Source of the DNA: Paenarthrobacter nitroguajacolicus
Lineage (GTDB): Bacteria > Actinomycetota > Actinomycetes > Actinomycetales > Micrococcaceae
DNA: 64,000 bases
Direction of reading: 5' to 3'
Assembly (NCBI RefSeq): GCF_029952445.1
Contig: NZ_JAQPPK010000011.1
Span: 1 to 64,000 of the forward strand
The notes under the pieces were generated by a model. That model did no database searches. It saw only the letters and a list, made by a program, of their open reading frames with translations, and had not been told where the DNA came from. Numbering within the stretch: the stretch's first letter is position 1; each line of letters begins with the position of its first letter. Made by a program: the position numbers and the translations under genes. Below, piece after piece: positions 29,755 to 38,734 of the stretch.

Positions 29755-30591
29755 TTGACATCGCAGAACGTCAGGGGCCGCCGCCGCGCGTCCGGCCCCG
29801 CTACTGAGCTGCGGCCGGCCCGCGTCGTATCGGAGATCCGGCCCCGCGACACCGAACGCCAGGTGCGCCGCCGTAAGAGCCCGATGCGCCAGGTTGCCGA
29901 CTTCGCCGCAGCAAGTGGCGTCGGGCAGAAGGCCGGAGTTGCGCTTGCCGCCACCGGTCTTGTCCTGACTGTCGGACTGCCGGCCACCAGCCCCGTCATG
30001 GCCACATCGGAGTCGGGCCAGACCGAGTCCGCCCTCTCCGTTGGCGGGACAGTAGGAAGCCAGCCCGAGGTTTCCGCGGCAGCATCAGCCAAAATCGACT
30101 TCAGCCGCGCAGCTGTCGCCACCGCCGCCGACCCCGATGGAAAGCTGAAGCAACTGCTCAGTGCACAGTCCGTCGGCAGCATCCAGCGCGCTTCTTCGGC
30201 AGGCACCCTGGGCAGCCCCCTCGACTCCCTGGTTACGGCCTCGCCCTTCGGTTACCGCGTCAGCCCCCTCACCGGCGGCACGGGCGATTTCCACCGTGGC
30301 CAGGACTTCGTGGCCCAGTGCGGAACTGCCGTGCATGCAGCGGCAGCAGGCAAAGTGACTTTCGCCGGGTGGCACGAGTACGGCGGAGGCAACCGCGTGG
30401 TCGTGGACCACGGCAACGGCCTCGAGACCACGTACAACCACCTGTCTTCCTTCAACGTCCAGGTGGGCCAGACCGTCAACCGCGGCGACACCGTGGCCCT
30501 GAGTGGCACCACGGGCGCCTCCACCGGCTGCCACCTGCACTTCGAAGTACAGGTCAACGGCGAGGTCGTTGACCCCATGGGCTGGCTCTAA
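29755..30591 (+). CDS. Secreted M23-family metalloendopeptidase (LytM-like)
   Basis: TTG start at 29755 with AGAGGAAC upstream; 278 residues. A basic N-terminus and a hydrophobic segment (about 59-83) make an export signal. The C-terminal M23 domain has His180 and Asp184 (HRGQD), His229 (NHLSS) and the HLH pair 260-262, the zinc and catalytic set, so it should be an active endopeptidase cutting peptidoglycan cross-bridges. A c-di-AMP riboswitch in its leader links it to cell-wall/osmotic control. It shares its long pre-signal region with the next two genes. Confidence 0.92.
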   Translation: MTSQNVRGRRRASGPATELRPARVVSEIRPRDTERQVRRRKSPMRQVADFAAASGVGQKAGVALAATGLVLTVGLPATSPVMATSESGQTESALSVGGTVGSQPEVSAAASAKIDFSRAAVATAADPDGKLKQLLSAQSVGSIQRASSAGTLGSPLDSLVTASPFGYRVSPLTGGTGDFHRGQDFVAQCGTAVHAAAAGKVTFAGWHEYGGGNRVVVDHGNGLETTYNHLSSFNVQVGQTVNRGDTVALSGTTGASTGCHLHFEVQVNGEVVDPMGWL

Positions 30592-30712
30592 GCCAGTTGA
30601 TGGTGTTCTCTCGCATTGATGACGGTCCTCGTGACCTGAATGTGACATTCGCTTTCAATTGTTATAACCTTCAGAGCGCATCGGCTTTTTAGGGGGCCGG
30701 TGCACTTGAGTG

Positions 30713-30886
30713 GATTGCCTAGCTCTGCCACCACTCGAGGTCCGTTCGCAAAATCGTCTGGCAGGGGCGGGGGAACCACTTCTGGTCTTCTGATGAAGGC
30801 CTTGGGGTTAAGTCGCAAAGTTTCCCAGGAAGCAGCGCGGCCGGATGACTCCCATCCGAATCCGACAGCTCACCTCGCAGGCATTG
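30713..30886 (+). ncRNA. c-di-AMP riboswitch (ydaO-yuaA class), second copy
   Basis: A second aptamer with the same ordered blocks: CTCTGCC (30723), GGCGGGGGAACCAC (about 30767), CTTGGGGTTAAGTC (about 30801) and CCGAATCCGACAGCTCACC followed by TCGCAGGC (30856-30882). The terminal stem is closed by TTGCCT/AGGCA. It is about 1.2 kb from the first copy and precedes the NlpC/P60 gene; the RBS GGGAGAGG begins right after the aptamer. The central GGGATACC block of copy one is replaced by GGATGACT. Confidence 0.85.
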
Positions 30887-30901
30887 GGAGAGGCTACCTA
30901 C

Positions 30902-31633
30902 GTGTCATCACGCACTACCCCTGCGCGCCATCGCGCTGAAACGGTTCGTTCGAACCCGTTGAACACTCTTTCGAAGGCTGTTTCGTCGAACGCCGGAAGC
31001 GTAGGCCGCCAGGCCGTCGTGCTGGCAGCAGCCTCGGGCCTCGTCCTCACTGTCGGATTGCCGGCACAAGCCGCTGACACCGACGTCACCACCTCGGAAG
31101 TCTCCAGCACCCAACAGCTGGCCGCCACCGCAGTGGTCACCGCAGAGCCAACAGCCACCGTTTCCTTCGAGAGCCCCGTCGTGGCCACCAAGGAAGCCCC
31201 CAAGGTTGTCCAGCGTGCAGCCCAGGTAACGGAGCGCACAGCCGGCGACGCCACCGAGCTCACGGCCCAGTCCTCCGAAGCCAAGGACTCAGCCTCAAGT
31301 GCTGCAGCATCCGGGCTCGCCGCCATTGCCTACACCGGAATCGGCTCCCCGTACGTTTGGGGCGGCACCACTCCCAGCGGCTGGGACTGCTCCGGCTTCA
31401 CCCAGTGGGTCTATGCACAGGCCGGCATCAGCATCCCCCGCGTCAACGCCTGGACGGCGATGAAGCCCACCAGCAACCCCCAGCCCGGTGACTTGGTCAT
31501 GCAGAACGGCGGTGCGCACGTAGGCATCTACGTTGGCAACGGCATGATGATCAGCGCCTTGAACCCCAGCCAGGGCACCCTGCTGCACTCCGCAGCCTCC
31601 ACCGGCACGTCTTCGTTCTTCACCCTCCGCTAA
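30902..31633 (+). CDS. Secreted NlpC/P60 peptidoglycan endopeptidase
   Basis: GTG start at 30902, 8 bases after GGGAGAGG; 243 residues. After an Arg-rich, long pre-signal (to about residue 55) comes a low-complexity region and a C-terminal NlpC/P60 domain with the Cys nucleophile at 163 (WDCSGFTQWVY) and His206 (GAHVGIYVGNG). It should cleave D-Glu to diamino-acid bonds in cell-wall peptides. It is controlled by its own c-di-AMP riboswitch. Confidence 0.92.
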   Translation: MSSRTTPARHRAETVRSNPLNTLSKAVSSNAGSVGRQAVVLAAASGLVLTVGLPAQAADTDVTTSEVSSTQQLAATAVVTAEPTATVSFESPVVATKEAPKVVQRAAQVTERTAGDATELTAQSSEAKDSASSAAASGLAAIAYTGIGSPYVWGGTTPSGWDCSGFTQWVYAQAGISIPRVNAWTAMKPTSNPQPGDLVMQNGGAHVGIYVGNGMMISALNPSQGTLLHSAASTGTSSFFTLR

Positions 31634-31727
31634 AACAACCCGATTCGGGGCCGGCTGGCGTACCCCTGCCAGCTGACCCACTACCCGCAGGTACCCCAAC
31701 TGCCTACGGATACGAAAGAGAAAAACA

Positions 31728-32501
31728 ATGACCAGTGCAAACAAAGTTGCACGGCACCGCGCTGAGGCCCCCAAGACCAGCTCGCTTGCCGTCATCGCCA
31801 AGGCCGTCAGTGTCAATGCAGGTGGCGTCGGCCGCCAGGCAGCAGTCATCGCCGCAGCTTCAGGCTTGGTCCTGACCAGCGGTATCGCTGCAAACGCTGC
31901 TGAAACGAACGTCGACCGCGAATCGACGTCCACCTCGGCCCTTGACGTCCAGTCTGTTGCCCAGGCCACCATCGCCGCTGACTCCACGGTCGCCATCTCT
32001 TACGAGCGTCCCGTCGTCAAGACGGAGGAAGCTCCGGCTCCCGTGGTGGAAGAAGCTCCGGCAAAGGTTGAGGCCAAGGCGTCCACAGCCAGCGCGGCTC
32101 CGGCCACCAACGCCAACCTGGCAGTCAGCGCCGCAACCCCGGCGCCTGCCGCTCCGGCTGCCTCCAGCGGACTTGGCGCAGCCATTGCCGCTGCCGCCTA
32201 CGCACAGCTCGGCGTGACCCAGGACTGCACCATGCTGGTTACCAACTCCTTGGCAGCCGTGGGCATCCACTTCCACGACTGGCCGGCCGGTTACCTCTCC
32301 CTGGGCCGCACTGTCAGCGCAGCTGAAGCACAGCCCGGCGACCTCGCCTACTACGCCAACGGCGGCTTGGCCGGACAGGCCCACATCGCTGTCTACGTTG
32401 GCAACGGCATGGCAGTCCACGGTGGATGGAACGGATCCACCACGGCACTGTTCAGCGTCAACGTCGGCTCCGGACCGGTCTTCATCCGCGTCAACGGCTG
32501 A
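31728..32501 (+). CDS. Secreted NlpC/P60-like protein (divergent)
   Basis: 257 residues with the same pre-signal layout as the upstream gene, then an Ala/Pro-rich linker (about 95-148) and an NlpC/P60-like domain. Cys167 (QDCTMLVTNS) replaces the usual DCSGF context, and His219 (QAHIAVYVGNG) with His231 are present, so the catalytic dyad could be intact but the surroundings of Cys are altered. No riboswitch precedes it; a 94-bp gap and no strong terminator before it suggest read-through from the riboswitch-controlled gene. Confidence 0.8.
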   Translation: MTSANKVARHRAEAPKTSSLAVIAKAVSVNAGGVGRQAAVIAAASGLVLTSGIAANAAETNVDRESTSTSALDVQSVAQATIAADSTVAISYERPVVKTEEAPAPVVEEAPAKVEAKASTASAAPATNANLAVSAATPAPAAPAASSGLGAAIAAAAYAQLGVTQDCTMLVTNSLAAVGIHFHDWPAGYLSLGRTVSAAEAQPGDLAYYANGGLAGQAHIAVYVGNGMAVHGGWNGSTTALFSVNVGSGPVFIRVNG

Positions 32502-32515
32502 TCTTTAGCTCTTAG

Positions 32516-32549
32516 GAACACCCCGCAGGCATATGCCGGCGGGGTGTTC
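32516..32549 (+). terminator. Rho-independent-type hairpin after the hydrolase cluster
   Basis: GAACACCCCGC (32516-32526) pairs perfectly with GCGGGGTGTTC (32539-32549); the loop itself contains GGC-ATAT-GCC. A short T-rich run (TCTGCTTT) follows. It ends the run of three secreted hydrolase genes. Confidence 0.85.
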
Positions 32550-32718
32550 TGCTTTAACCACACATGAACATTTGCAGACACTGTGATCGAAACGACAAAT
32601 AAATTCGTTGATACGGCATATAAGTGCTTACCCTTGTGTTGTCGATCCACAGCCCGTACATGCAGAGGGCAGCCGGCCCTCGTGCCCCTGACGGGTGCGG
32701 CCGTTAAGAGGTACGTTC

Positions 32719-33219
32719 ATGCGCACACTCGTTCTGAATGCTGGATATGAACCGCTGGCGGTAATAACATTCCGCCGGGCGCTGGTCCTTGTGCTCACTG
32801 GGAAAGCTAGCGTAGTGGCCGAAGGCGACGAGCCTGTCGTCGGGCCACAGGAGATTCTCGGACGCCCCTCCGTGATCCTCCTTAACCGCTACATCCGTCC
32901 CAAGTACAACAGGATCACTGCCGTGAGCCGCCGCGGAGTTCTTCGCCGCGACGGTCACCGTTGCGCCTATTGCGGGAAAACAGCCCACACCATAGACCAC
33001 GTCCACCCCAAATCCAGGGGCGGCGCGGATTCCTGGGAAAACCTGGTTGCGGCGTGCTTGAAATGCAATAACGCCAAAAGCGACCACACGCTGGCTGAAA
33101 TGGGCTGGAAGCTCCGTTTCAAACCCGGTGTGCCCCAAGGGACCATGTGGCAGATCAAAGAACTCGAGAAACCTGCGCCGGACTGGGACCCGTTCCTGTT
33201 GCCGGAATCCGCTGCCTGA
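32719..33219 (+). CDS. HNH endonuclease (McrA/5-methylcytosine-type family)
   Basis: ATG at 32719 (MRTLVLNAGYEPLAV) is favoured over the upstream start because AAGAGGT precedes it; 166 residues. The HNH core is CAYCGKTAHTIDHVHPKSRGG with downstream CLKCNNAKSDH: two zinc-binding CxxC pairs and the His-Asn-His set. This short actinobacterial form, starting with LVLNAxYEPL, is very widespread and its role is not settled. No restriction or modification gene is adjacent. Confidence 0.9.
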   Translation: MRTLVLNAGYEPLAVITFRRALVLVLTGKASVVAEGDEPVVGPQEILGRPSVILLNRYIRPKYNRITAVSRRGVLRRDGHRCAYCGKTAHTIDHVHPKSRGGADSWENLVAACLKCNNAKSDHTLAEMGWKLRFKPGVPQGTMWQIKELEKPAPDWDPFLLPESAA

Positions 33220-33261
33220 TCGATTTCTGCTGACCTCCAGCTGTCCGGGTACTCTGGGCGG

Positions 33262-34158
33262 ATGGAGTTCAACGCCGTGATTCTGGCGGGTGGCAGGGCC
33301 ACCCGCCTCGGTGGCGTGCCCAAGCCGTCGCTGGAGTACGACGGCGGCACCCTCCTCGCCCATGCCCTCGAGGCGGCGCGGGGCGCGGCTGCTGTGGTTG
33401 TGGTGGGTCCCGATGCGTTCAGTGATGCCATGCCGGATTCAGTGTTGATCGCGCGCGAGGAACCAGCCTTCGCAGGGCCTGCTGCAGCCATTGAGGCGGG
33501 TTTGCGGGCATTGGAAGCCTCGGGATCCAAGGCCGGCTGGACGCTGGTTCTGGCGTGCGATATGCCCAAGGCGGCCGAGGGCGTCGGCAGCCTGTGGGAA
33601 GCCCTCGCAATGCATCCAGCGGTGGAAGGCGTAATGGCGGTCTCCGTTGATGGCCGGAAACAACCTTTGTTGGGGATCTACAGCACAGCAGCCCTTGAAC
33701 GGGAAGTCGACGTGGCTTCCCAGGGTTCGGGGTTAACGAACTCTTCAGTGTTCAAGCTGCTTGCTAGGCTGAACCTGCTGGACGTTGACGTCCCCGCAGG
33801 GTCCACGGACGACGTGGATACGTGGGAAGACGCCGCGGCCCTGGGTATTGACTACAAGTTGGAGGCGGACGTGAAGAGCCAGGAAGAGACACTCGAGGAC
33901 TGGTGCCGCACATTGCTGCAGGCTTTCGAGCTTGAAGGCGTGGAAGTAGACATCAACGAGGTACTTGCTGTGGCAGGTGTGGCCGCGCATTCGGTGGTCC
34001 GCCCGGCCGCGCCGCTTACTACCTTCATCGCCGGATACGCCGCCGGAATGGCCCGCGGCATTGGCCAGGCCAGCGATGATGCTTCCATGAACGCCGCGCT
34101 GGACCTGGCCCGCAAGATAGCCAAGGAGTACTCGGAATCCGGGACTGACGCCGAATGA
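33262..34158 (+). CDS. mobA: Molybdenum cofactor guanylyltransferase-like domain fused to a DUF6457-type domain
   Basis: 298 residues. Residues 1 to about 195 are a MobA-type nucleotidyltransferase: LAGGRATRLGGVPKPSLEYDG carries the GTP-binding motif, and LVLACDMP and DVDTWED are typical. The rest (about 205-298; LEDWCRTLLQAFELEGVEVDINEVLAVAG) matches the small DUF6457 domain that is separate in other genomes. It probably attaches GMP to molybdopterin for bis-MGD enzymes. It overlaps moeA by 4 bp (ATGA), so coupling is tight. Confidence 0.85.
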   Translation: MEFNAVILAGGRATRLGGVPKPSLEYDGGTLLAHALEAARGAAAVVVVGPDAFSDAMPDSVLIAREEPAFAGPAAAIEAGLRALEASGSKAGWTLVLACDMPKAAEGVGSLWEALAMHPAVEGVMAVSVDGRKQPLLGIYSTAALEREVDVASQGSGLTNSSVFKLLARLNLLDVDVPAGSTDDVDTWEDAAALGIDYKLEADVKSQEETLEDWCRTLLQAFELEGVEVDINEVLAVAGVAAHSVVRPAAPLTTFIAGYAAGMARGIGQASDDASMNAALDLARKIAKEYSESGTDAE

Positions 34159-35498
34159 CGGAGGCCCCGGGCGAGGGCCACCACGCGGCACACACATGGC
34201 ACGAGGCCCGGCAGCGCGCGTTCGATGCTGCAACGCCCATACCCCCGGGACCAGTGCCGCTGGCGGCTGCGCTTGGCCGCACCCTGGCCTCGGATGCCTT
34301 GGCAGTGCAGGATATGCCGCATTACGCTTCCTCCGCCATGGACGGCTGGGCAGTCAACGGAAGCGGCCCATGGATCCTGAGCGAGCCCGGCCTGAGGCTG
34401 GCACCACACCAGGCGAGCCCGATTGTCACCGGTGGCCTGGTCCCGCCAGGCGCCAAGGCAGTTTTGCGCAGCGAGAGCGGCGTCATCACCACGGACGACG
34501 ACGGCCTGCCGCTTCTCGCTCTGGGCGGCGGCGCCAAACCGGGGGAGCCGCGCAACGGCCAGCACATCCGTAAGGCTGCCGAAGAAGCAGCTGTTGGCGA
34601 TGTCCTGCTCAAGGCCGGAACAGTCTTGAATCCGGCACACATCGCGCTCGCGGCACTGGCGGGCCTGGATCACCTGGACGTTTTGGGCAAGCCCCTGGTC
34701 CGGTTCCTCCTGACGGGATCGGAAGTTGTGGAGCGAGGGATTCCGCAGCCCGGACAGGTCAGGGACACTTTTGGTCCGCAGCTGGGCTCGGTGGTCGAAC
34801 TCCTGGGCGGAATCGCAGGCGAACAACTCCGGGTAGGCGACAGCTACGAGGAATGGATGGCCGCGCTTGAGGACACTGAGCCAGCACCGGGTGAACCGGA
34901 CCCGGAAGCAGAGCCGCCTGCCGACGTCGTAATAACCACAGGCGGGACGGGACGCTCCGGAACGGACCACTTCCGGAGGGCCGTGGCCGAGCTCGGTGGC
35001 CGGCTGTTGATAGACGGCATCGCGATGCGCCCCGGTCATCCTGCCGTGTTGGCCGAGTTGCCCGACGGCCGATTCGTGGTGGGGCTGCCCGGCAACCCCT
35101 TGGCCGCGATGATGGCCTTGTTCACCGTGGGGGCACCGTTGCTCGCGGCCCTGAGGCACAGGCAGCTGGAGGAAGCAGGAGAGGTTCCCTGTGGCGCCAC
35201 CATTGACGCGGACCCCGGGCGGACACGCCTGATGCCGTTCAAACTGGTGTACGGACTGGCATCTCCCGCCCAGCACACAGGCCCCGGAATGATGCGGGGA
35301 TTGGCCGGCGCGGACGGCGTAATGGTGGTCCCTCCCCATGGAGTCCAGCTGGGTGAACCGGTCCCGGCTTTCCCGCTGCCGTGGGGCAGGCCCTTGCCGG
35401 TGCCGAAGTCCCCGGAGGACAAGCCCCGGAAGGCGCCCGCCCGGCCCCAACGGAAGGCACCCGCGGGCCCCGTGGATTGGAGCGGGCTGGACGCCTGA
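34155..35498 (+). CDS. moeA: Molybdopterin molybdenumtransferase
   Basis: 447 residues with MoeA features: MPHYASSAMDGWAV, VVITTGGTGRSGTDHF (MoCF domain) and LPGNPLAAMM. It inserts molybdate into adenylated molybdopterin. The C-terminus is Pro/Lys/Arg-rich and longer than usual, of unknown meaning. It follows mobA with an ATGA overlap and precedes the formate-dehydrogenase-like gene by 64 bp. Confidence 0.93.
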   Translation: MTEAPGEGHHAAHTWHEARQRAFDAATPIPPGPVPLAAALGRTLASDALAVQDMPHYASSAMDGWAVNGSGPWILSEPGLRLAPHQASPIVTGGLVPPGAKAVLRSESGVITTDDDGLPLLALGGGAKPGEPRNGQHIRKAAEEAAVGDVLLKAGTVLNPAHIALAALAGLDHLDVLGKPLVRFLLTGSEVVERGIPQPGQVRDTFGPQLGSVVELLGGIAGEQLRVGDSYEEWMAALEDTEPAPGEPDPEAEPPADVVITTGGTGRSGTDHFRRAVAELGGRLLIDGIAMRPGHPAVLAELPDGRFVVGLPGNPLAAMMALFTVGAPLLAALRHRQLEEAGEVPCGATIDADPGRTRLMPFKLVYGLASPAQHTGPGMMRGLAGADGVMVVPPHGVQLGEPVPAFPLPWGRPLPVPKSPEDKPRKAPARPQRKAPAGPVDWSGLDA

Positions 35499-35562
35499 GG
35501 CCATGACGCCCGGCAGCCGCCCCGCAGCATGGGCGTTGGCTGCGAAGTGCAATGATGGACTC

Positions 35563-37869
35563 ATGAACAGGCATGCCCCAGAACAGGACATCAATGAAGA
35601 TGACCTGCAGATCCACCCGCCCAAACGAGCCGCAGCAGGCGTCAAAGCCGTCACGGTCGCCCTCGAGCGCGGTTACGCCCAGGCCGGCGTAGCCCGCACG
35701 GTCCGTTCCATGCTGAGGGTCAACCAGCACGATGGCTTCGACTGCCCGGGCTGCGCATGGCCGGAATCCATCACCGGCAGGAGGAGCCCGGCAGAGTTCT
35801 GCGAGAACGGCGCCAAGGCAATAGCCGAGGAAAGCACCACACGCACAGTCGGCGCCGGGTTCTGGGCCGAACACTCCATCGCCGACCTTGAAAACAAGAC
35901 CGAATACTGGCTCGGAAGCCAGGGCCGGATCGCCGAGCCCGTGGTGATCAAGCCAGGGGATACACACTACTCACCGATCAGCTGGACCGAGGCCTTCGCG
36001 TTGATCGCCGAACACATCCACGGCACCACGCCGGATAAGTGCGTGTTCTACACCTCCGGCAGGACCGCCAACGAGACCGCGTTCATGTACCAGCTTTTCG
36101 CCAGAAGCCTGGGGACGAACAACCTGCCGGACTGCTCCAACATGTGCCACGAATCCTCGGGCAGCGCGCTGAACCCCACCATTGGAATCGGCAAGGGCAC
36201 AGTGTCACTGGAGGACATCCACCACTCCGAGCTGGTGCTGGTGGTAGGCCAAAACCCGGGAACCAACCACCCAAGGATGCTGTCCGCCCTGCGCGACTGC
36301 AAGAACAACGGCGGCAAAGTGGTGGCCGTGAACCCCCTCCCCGAAGCCGGGCTCCTGAACTTCAAGGACCCCCAGTCCCTCAACGGCGTGATCGGTGGCG
36401 GGACCACCATCGCCGATGAGTTCCTGCAGATCAAGGTCGGAGGTGACCTGGCACTGTTCCAGGCCCTGGGCCATCTGCTCCTGGAAGTGGAGAAACTCAA
36501 CCCGGGTACCGTCGTCGACCATTCCTTCATTGAGCAGCAGACCGAAGGGTTCGCCGCTTACAAGGATGCGCGTTCGGTGCTGGACTGGGACGAAACGGAA
36601 CGGGCCACGGGCCTGAGCCGCGCAGACATCACCAAGGTGGCTGGGATGATGGCTTCCTCCAAGGCCACCATCATCTGCTGGGCGCTCGGACTGACCCAGC
36701 AGCCACACTCGGTGGACACCCTGCGGGAGATCATCAACCTGCTCCTGCTGCAGGGCAACTTCGGCAAGCGCGGCGCCGGTGCTTGTCCCGTCCGTGGCCA
36801 CTCCAACGTGCAGGGCGACCGGACCATGGGAATTTGGGAGAAACCCAAGGAATCCTTCCTGGCCGCCTTGGACAAGGAATTCGGCTTCCACATGCCCCGG
36901 GACCATGGCTACGACTCCGTGGAAACACAGCACGCCCTGGAAAAGGGCGAGGTGGACGTGTTTGTTTCCATGGGCGGGAACTTTGCCGCTGCCGGTTCGG
37001 ACACGGCCGCGCTGGAAGAGGGCCTGAAGAAGGCCGGACTGACCGTCCATATCTCCACCAAACCCAACCGCGCCCACGTTGTCCACGGCAAGACATCGCT
37101 GATCCTGCCAACACTTGGACGCACGGACACAGACGACAAACACCCCAAAGGCAAGCAGTTCCTTTCGGTGGAGGACTCCATGTCCGTCATCCACAAAACG
37201 CAGGGCAGGCTTGAACCGGTGTCCGAGCACCTGCTCAGTGAACCGGTAATCGTGGCCCGCATGGCGCAAGCAACCTTGGGCGATGACCACGGCGTGGACT
37301 GGCGGGCCATGGCCGAGGACTATGACGTGATCCGGGACCACATCTCGCGCGTCATCCCCGGATTTGAGGACTTCAACGCCCGCGTGCGCACCAAGAACGG
37401 CTTTGTGCTGCCCAACCCACCCCGCGACACCCGCACGTTCGCCACGGATATCGGCAAGGGCCGGTTCTCCGTGCGGCCCCTCGAGTACCTCGAAGCGCCG
37501 GAGGGCCACCTGATCCTGCAGACGGTTCGCAGCCATGACCAGTACAACACCACGTTCTATGGCCTCGATGACAGGTACCGCGGCGTATCGGATGCGCGAC
37601 GTGTGATCCTGGTCCATCCCGATGACCTGACTGACCTCGGATTCCAGGACCGTGACCTGGTGGACGTTATTTCCACCTTCGCCGGGACGGAGCGGCGGGC
37701 CAACCGGTTCCGGCTTATCGGCTATCCAACGGCCAAGGGTTGTGCCGCCGCCTATTTCCCGGAGGCCAACGCCCTGGTGCACCGCGAGCTGGTGGCACGG
37801 GAATCAAACACCCCCGGCTACAAGGCAATGACCGTGCGCTTTGTGAACCATGAGGAGGTTGGAGCCTGA
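35563..37869 (+). CDS. FdhF/YdeP-family molybdopterin oxidoreductase
   Basis: ATG 35563 gives 768 residues. Visible blocks are NQHDGFDCPGCAWPE, SGRTANETAFMYQLFAR, SNMCHESSG, QGNFGKRGAGACPVRGHSN and a C-terminal molybdopterin-dinucleotide-binding domain (RSHDQYNTTFYGLDDRYRG). The family is related to formate dehydrogenase H but in YdeP-type members the N-terminal 4Fe-4S signature is reduced to a CPGCAWP motif. Formate or an alternative substrate is possible. mobA and moeA upstream and fdhD directly downstream make the cofactor and sulfuration link. Confidence 0.88.
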   Translation: MNRHAPEQDINEDDLQIHPPKRAAAGVKAVTVALERGYAQAGVARTVRSMLRVNQHDGFDCPGCAWPESITGRRSPAEFCENGAKAIAEESTTRTVGAGFWAEHSIADLENKTEYWLGSQGRIAEPVVIKPGDTHYSPISWTEAFALIAEHIHGTTPDKCVFYTSGRTANETAFMYQLFARSLGTNNLPDCSNMCHESSGSALNPTIGIGKGTVSLEDIHHSELVLVVGQNPGTNHPRMLSALRDCKNNGGKVVAVNPLPEAGLLNFKDPQSLNGVIGGGTTIADEFLQIKVGGDLALFQALGHLLLEVEKLNPGTVVDHSFIEQQTEGFAAYKDARSVLDWDETERATGLSRADITKVAGMMASSKATIICWALGLTQQPHSVDTLREIINLLLLQGNFGKRGAGACPVRGHSNVQGDRTMGIWEKPKESFLAALDKEFGFHMPRDHGYDSVETQHALEKGEVDVFVSMGGNFAAAGSDTAALEEGLKKAGLTVHISTKPNRAHVVHGKTSLILPTLGRTDTDDKHPKGKQFLSVEDSMSVIHKTQGRLEPVSEHLLSEPVIVARMAQATLGDDHGVDWRAMAEDYDVIRDHISRVIPGFEDFNARVRTKNGFVLPNPPRDTRTFATDIGKGRFSVRPLEYLEAPEGHLILQTVRSHDQYNTTFYGLDDRYRGVSDARRVILVHPDDLTDLGFQDRDLVDVISTFAGTERRANRFRLIGYPTAKGCAAAYFPEANALVHRELVARESNTPGYKAMTVRFVNHEEVGA

Positions 37870-37870
37870 C

Positions 37871-38734
37871 GTGGGACGAGTGACGCAGCGCCGCAAGGTG
37901 CACAAGTTTGTCCTGGACGGCTCGCCCCAGGCCCTGGAGCATCCTGTCCGTTTCAAGGAAGACATCCTGGCGGTGGAGGAACCCCTTGAGATCCGGTTGG
38001 GGGAGATGTCCTTCTCGGTCACCATGAGGACTCCGGGAGACGACTTCGACCTCGTGGCAGGCTTCCTCGTTTCGGAGGGGATCGTGTGGGAGCCTTCGCA
38101 GCTGATTTCCGAGCGCTTTTGCTCGGGCGAGGACGAAAACGGGGTACAGACCTTCAACGTGGTGGATGCGCAGCTCCGCCCGGACGTGGAACGCCCCGAT
38201 ACGGGCAGGAATGTCTACACTTCCAGTTCGTGCGGAATTTGCGGGACGGATTCCATTGAGGCCGTCCGTAAATCGTCCCACCACAGCCCCCTGAAGGACG
38301 ATGTCACCATTCCTGTCGCGGCGCTCGCCGCCCTGCCGGACCGGCTCCGCGAAGCGCAGGCCGTTTTTGATAAGACAGGCGGCGTCCACGCGGCCGGACT
38401 TTTCAGGATCCACGACGACGGCACTACTGAACTGCTGTGCCTGCGGGAAGACGTCGGCCGGCATAACGCGGTGGACAAGGTGGTGGGCTGGGCACTGCGC
38501 GCCGGCAAGCTGCCCTTGCGTGGCACGGTTCTGCAGGTATCCGGCCGGGCGTCCTTTGAACTGGTGCAGAAAGCCGCCATGGCCGGGATCCCTGTCCTGG
38601 CGGCCGTCAGCGCACCTTCCAGCCTCGCAGCTGAGCTTGCTGCAGAGTCGGGCATCACGCTGGTTGGCTTCAGCCGCGGTTCGAGCCTGAATGTCTACGC
38701 CGGCCGCGAAAGGATTGCAGAGCAACCCGCCTAA
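37871..38734 (+). CDS. fdhD: Formate dehydrogenase accessory sulfurtransferase
   Basis: GTG at 37871 (MGRVTQRRKVHKF) is chosen because the family begins this way; AGGAGG lies about 12 bases upstream inside the preceding gene. The 287-residue protein has SSSCGICGTDS at 118-128 with Cys121 and Cys124, the CxxC pair that hands sulfur to the molybdenum cofactor. It also shows FCLREDVGRHNAVDKVVG-type residues. It follows the oxidoreductase by one base, so the two are translationally linked. Confidence 0.93.
   Translation: MGRVTQRRKVHKFVLDGSPQALEHPVRFKEDILAVEEPLEIRLGEMSFSVTMRTPGDDFDLVAGFLVSEGIVWEPSQLISERFCSGEDENGVQTFNVVDAQLRPDVERPDTGRNVYTSSSCGICGTDSIEAVRKSSHHSPLKDDVTIPVAALAALPDRLREAQAVFDKTGGVHAAGLFRIHDDGTTELLCLREDVGRHNAVDKVVGWALRAGKLPLRGTVLQVSGRASFELVQKAAMAGIPVLAAVSAPSSLAAELAAESGITLVGFSRGSSLNVYAGRERIAEQPA

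Noticed and set aside
33852..35654. 600-codon minus-strand ORF
   Set aside because: Antisense to moeA and the mobA fusion; no RBS and no recognisable domain.
36205..37782. 525-codon minus-strand ORF
   Set aside because: Antisense to the FdhF/YdeP-like gene, a typical GC-rich shadow.
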